A stretch of DNA of 6,378 nucleotides from CAYTEO01 sp964436825 (lineage in GTDB: Bacteria; Krumholzibacteriota; Krumholzibacteriia; LZORAL124-64-63), in NCBI GenBank assembly GCA_964436825.1, contig CAYTEO010000073.1:1-6378 (forward strand), written 5' to 3'. Shown here piece by piece: positions 1 through 6,378 of this stretch. Within the stretch, counting starts at the first letter, position 1. Each line of letters opens with the position of its first letter. The notes under the pieces were generated by a model. It searched no databases. It was not told the DNA's origin and worked only from the letters and a program-made list of their open reading frames with translations. The position numbers and the translations under genes are program-made.

Positions 1-1405
1 GCTACTCCCCCATCCTCTTCTGCCGCTTCATCCCGACGGTCGACTACGTGGCGGCGCACCTGCGCGGGAAGCTGGAGCGGAAGGGCGTGGTGGTCGAGGC
101 GGTCACCGGCCAGCTGCCGCCCGAGGAGCGGGAGCGCCGGGTCGAGGAGCTGGGAGCCCACGACCGCCGCGTGCTGATCTGTACCGATTGTCTCAGCGAG
201 GGCATCAACCTCCAGCAGCACTTCGACGCCGTCATGCACTACGACCTCTCCTGGAACCCGACCCGCCACGAGCAGCGGGAGGGGCGGGTCGACCGCTACG
301 GCCAGCCGCGCCGGAAGGTGCGGACCCTGACCTACTACGGACAGGACAACCCCGTGGACGGGGTCGTTCTGCAGGTTCTGCTGCGGAAGCACAAGACCAT
401 CCACAAGCAGCTCGGCGTCATCGTCCCCGTGCCGATGGATACCCGGATCATCGAGGAGGCCATCCTCGAGGGCCTGATCATGCGGGAGGAGACGGGGACC
501 CAGCAACTGAGCTTCGACTTCCTCGAGCCCATCCACCGTGACGTGGACCTGGAGTGGGATGCCGCCGTCGAGCGCGAGAAGCGCAGCCGCACGCTCTTTG
601 CCCAGAACCAGCTCCTGACGGCCGTCAGGACCGAGATCCGCGGCGTGGTCGACGACGTCCGCCGGGCCATCGGCTCGGCCGCCGACGTCCGGCGCTTCAC
701 GCGCCTGGCCCTGCAATCCCTGGGGGCCGTGGTGACGGGGGACGAGCCCATGGAGGTGAGCCTCCGGGAGACGCCTGCCGCCCTCAGAGACGCCCTGGGC
801 CTGGGCGACGGCTTCCGGGCCGTGTTCGACGGTCAGCCGGGCAAGGGGACGGTCCTGCTCACGCGGACCCATCCCGCCGTCGAGGGACTGGCCGCCCACG
901 TGCTGGAGAGCGCCCTCGACCCGGACCTGGACGGACCGGGGCGTCGCTGCGGCGTGGTCAGGACGGGCGCGGTGGAGACCCGCACGACGCTCGTCCTCCT
1001 CCGCCTGCGTTTCCACATCGTGACCAGCGCCCGCCAGGGGCGGGAGTGTCCCCTGCTTGCCGAGGACGTGGTGCTCGCCGGCTTCACCGGCAGTCCCGAC
1101 CAGCCCGTGTGGCTGTCCACGGACGCCGTCGAGCCGATCCTTGATGCCGCGCCGGATGCCAACATCGATCCGGACCAGGCGCGACACCACCTCCGCCGCG
1201 TCCTCGATCGCATCGACCGGCTGATGCCGTTCCTGGAACGGATGGCCGACGAGCGGGGCCAGGCCCTGCTGGAGGCGCACCGCCGGGTCAGGAAGGCGAC
1301 CAGGAGCGGGGTTCGCGCTCTCAAGGTGGATGTCCACAAGCCGGTGGACGTGCTGGGCGTGTACGTCTACCTGCCGGCCCGGACCACCGCCGCGGGAGGG
1401 ATCGC

Positions 1406-1409
<4 letters not shown>
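1..1409 (+). CDS. drmD: DISARM class 1 SNF2-like helicase DrmD, C-terminal part (5' end outside window)
   Basis: The open frame enters from the left edge (first complete codon at position 3, 468 residues visible) and ends at TGA 1407-1409, so the true start and the N-terminal ATPase lobe lie upstream. The visible part opens inside the second RecA-like lobe with YSPILFCRF, then motif V (VLICTDCLSEGINLQ, 171-215) and motif VI, the SNF2 signature QREGRVDRYGQ (273-305) that fits QxxGRxxRxGQ with its arginine residues. The roughly 330 residues that follow (for example VVRTGAVETRTTLVLL and LLAEDVVLAGF) match from memory the C-terminal extension of DrmD rather than RapA or other SNF2 proteins. Known role: an ATP-dependent DNA translocase of class 1 DISARM phage defence, in the cytoplasm on DNA. 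The 4-base overlap with the adenine methylase supports the assignment. The GTG at 48 is an internal valine codon, not a start. Alternative: a helicase of another methylase-linked defence system. Confidence is high for SNF2 helicase and good for DrmD. Confidence 0.85.
1394..1400 (+). promoter_or_regulatory. Ribosome binding site of drmMI inside the end of drmD
   Basis: GGGAGGG lies five bases before the ATG at 1406 and within the last codons of the helicase gene. With the ATGA overlap (1406-1409) it fixes the methylase start and suggests translational coupling, so that helicase and methylase are made together from one message. Confidence 0.6.
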
Positions 1410-5482
<4,073 letters not shown>

Positions 5483-5511
5483 GGTGGAGCGGCACAAACG
5501 GAATGGCCCGG

Positions 5512-5549
5512 CGACGGCCGTCTGCCGTATGATGCCACGACCGCCGTCG
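5512..5549. other. Inverted repeat downstream of drmMI
   Basis: CGACGGC (5512-5518) pairs with GCCGTCG (5543-5549), a 7-bp GC-rich stem with a 24-base loop, 29 bases after the methylase stop. There is no T-run after it, so it is not a standard intrinsic terminator. It may be a weak transcript-end structure or chance in GC-rich DNA. Confidence 0.25.
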
Positions 5550-5588
5550 TTGGACATATCGCCATCAGAGGCAGGTTCAGAATCGTTG

Positions 5589-5619
5589 GTGGACATGAAA
5601 GGAGGACACTGTGGTCCAC
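5589..5619 (+). promoter_or_regulatory. Strong ribosome binding site within a small hairpin, lipoprotein gene
   Basis: AAAGGAGG (5598-5605) sits five bases before GTG 5611-5613, a near-perfect Shine-Dalgarno that decides the start of the lipoprotein frame. The flanks GTGGAC (5589-5594) and GTCCAC (5614-5619) are perfect complements, so the binding site and start codon would be in the 19-base loop of a 6-bp stem. A competing 4-bp stem (GGAC 5604-5607 with GTCC 5614-5617) would cover the end of the Shine-Dalgarno. The ribosome site is convincing; a regulatory role of the hairpin is speculation. Confidence 0.65.
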
Positions 5620-5751
5620 AGGTCCAAACGCGAGCTGATGTTGATTGTGCTGGCTGTTGTTACTGCCGGGTGCACCCCTGCCGTTGTCAAGATGTACCCG
5701 ACACGGGGCGGGATCACCACCTGCACCGATGTCCTATATCACCAGGGATAG
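5611..5751 (+). CDS. N-terminal lipoprotein signal segment, 46 codons, ended by an in-frame TAG
   Basis: This frame is short but well supported: GTG start with a strong AAAGGAGG site, basic n-region (HRSKR, residues 3-7), hydrophobic core LMLIVLAVV (9-17) and a lipobox TAGC with the acylated cysteine at residue 21 (threonine at -3 is tolerated but less common than leucine). The mature start CTPAVVKMYP is typical of a small lipoprotein, with a second cysteine at residue 38. Signal peptidase II and lipid attachment to the inner or outer membrane are expected from the family of signals. The frame stops at TAG 5749-5751. The next codons are CAG and GTG in exactly the same frame as the 203-codon frame that follows, so this is best read as the 5' end of one 250-residue gene, not a separate peptide. 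Without readthrough the product would be a 46-residue fragment. An intact ATG at 5638 (residue 10) is too late to preserve the signal's basic region. Confidence 0.7.
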   Translation: MVHRSKRELMLIVLAVVTAGCTPAVVKMYPTRGGITTCTDVLYHQG

Positions 5752-5754
5752 CAG

Positions 5755-6366
5755 GTGGCGATCTCCGAGGGGGAGAACAGTCTTGTGGCGGCCAGTGCGA
5801 TCATCGGCAGTAACCGGGAGCTGTACTGCCGGCTGTATATCGAGAATACCAGCGATTCCCTGCGGACAGATTTCATCGTCAGGGACATCAAGGCGATGAC
5901 GACAGACATTCGAGGAGACTCGGTCGAGTGTTTCGTCTATACGAGCGACGAGTACATCAATGAAAAGGAATTCCAGGCGGCATTGGCCACCGTATTGGCA
6001 ACAGCCGTCGACATGTCCAATACGTCGTCCACCACCACGACGACGACCTATGGGTCACGGGGATCCATGACGACAGTTACGACCGTGGATGACCCGAGTC
6101 AGAAACGGGAAATCGCCAGACAGCATGCCCAGGAACTGGCGATGGCCCAATCGCACTTCGAGCAGATGCGGGCGGTCATGCTCAAGGACGAGACGCTTTT
6201 TCCGGGCGATTCCATCGAGGGACCGGTTGTCTGCGAATACCGACACTATAATCAAGGTCCCATCAAGCTCATCGTTCCGGTCGGGCAGGACAGGCACGTG
6301 TTCATTTTCAACAAGGAAGTGCTCAAGCGGAAGCGCCCGAAGAGGTACGACATAGGGGTGAGATAA
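5755..6366 (+). CDS. Uncharacterised protein, body of an interrupted lipoprotein gene
   Basis: The frame runs 203 codons from GTG to TAA 6364-6366. It begins two codons after TAG 5749-5751 and is in phase with the signal-peptide segment from 5611, so the ancestral product was probably a 250-residue lipoprotein. I do not recognise a named family. Visible features: a beta-rich first part (LYCRLYIENTSDSL and the following VECFVYTSDEY) suggesting an Ig-like or similar beta domain; a threonine/serine-rich tract (6022-6084, including six threonines in a row); a charged helical stretch (KREIARQHAQELAMAQSHF); then TLFPGDSIEGPVV, a beta strand pair, and a basic tail (KRKRPKR). Without the upstream segment it has no export signal and would be stranded in the cytoplasm. 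AGGGA (5744-5748) is six bases before the GTG, so restart after the TAG is possible. Base composition (about 52% G+C in 5941-6000) differs strongly from the DISARM genes, and nothing links it functionally to them. Confidence 0.7.
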   Translation: MAISEGENSLVAASAIIGSNRELYCRLYIENTSDSLRTDFIVRDIKAMTTDIRGDSVECFVYTSDEYINEKEFQAALATVLATAVDMSNTSSTTTTTTYGSRGSMTTVTTVDDPSQKREIARQHAQELAMAQSHFEQMRAVMLKDETLFPGDSIEGPVVCEYRHYNQGPIKLIVPVGQDRHVFIFNKEVLKRKRPKRYDIGVR

Positions 6367-6378
6367 CAGGTGTTCGTT

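Noticed and set aside
5512..5549. Intrinsic terminator after drmMI
   Set aside because: The 7-bp stem has a 24-base loop and is followed by TTGGACAT, not a T-run, so I kept it only as an inverted repeat.
5550..5583. Promoter for the lipoprotein gene with TTGGAC (5550-5555) as -35
   Set aside because: No acceptable -10 hexamer lies 16-18 bases downstream; the nearest candidate, CAGAAT, is 22 bases away.

Overview
The window is high-GC bacterial DNA (sampled 60-base lines reach about 80% G+C inside the large methylase gene) with a more moderate-GC tail (about 52% in a sampled line of the last gene). Strong Shine-Dalgarno sites and a lipoprotein signal peptide point to a bacterium. The sequence does not let me name a genus; an environmental high-GC lineage is as far as I would go.

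Positions 1-5482 hold two genes on the + strand that overlap by 4 bases (ATGA). The first is the C-terminal part of a SNF2-type helicase and the second is a complete 1358-residue N6-adenine DNA methyltransferase of the Eco57I/N6_Mtase type. Together they look like drmD and drmMI, the signature pair of class 1 DISARM, a phage-defence and restriction-modification system. The other expected genes (drmA, drmB, drmC) are not in the window; if the system is complete they should lie upstream of position 1 or beyond the right edge. In DISARM the methylase marks host DNA as self, while the helicase and the Drm core act against incoming unmodified DNA.

Positions 5483-5610 are a short intergenic gap with two small inverted repeats and no convincing promoter or terminator.

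Positions 5611-6366 hold an unrelated, lower-GC gene for a predicted secreted lipoprotein. A very strong ribosome binding site leads to a GTG start, an N-terminal signal peptide and a lipobox. After 46 codons the frame is broken by a single in-frame TAG (5749-5751) and then continues for 203 more codons to a TAA. The original gene was probably one 250-codon unit, now either broken by a nonsense change or read through or restarted at a GTG three bases after the TAG. This and the composition shift in the target-recognition part of the methylase are the most interesting points here.
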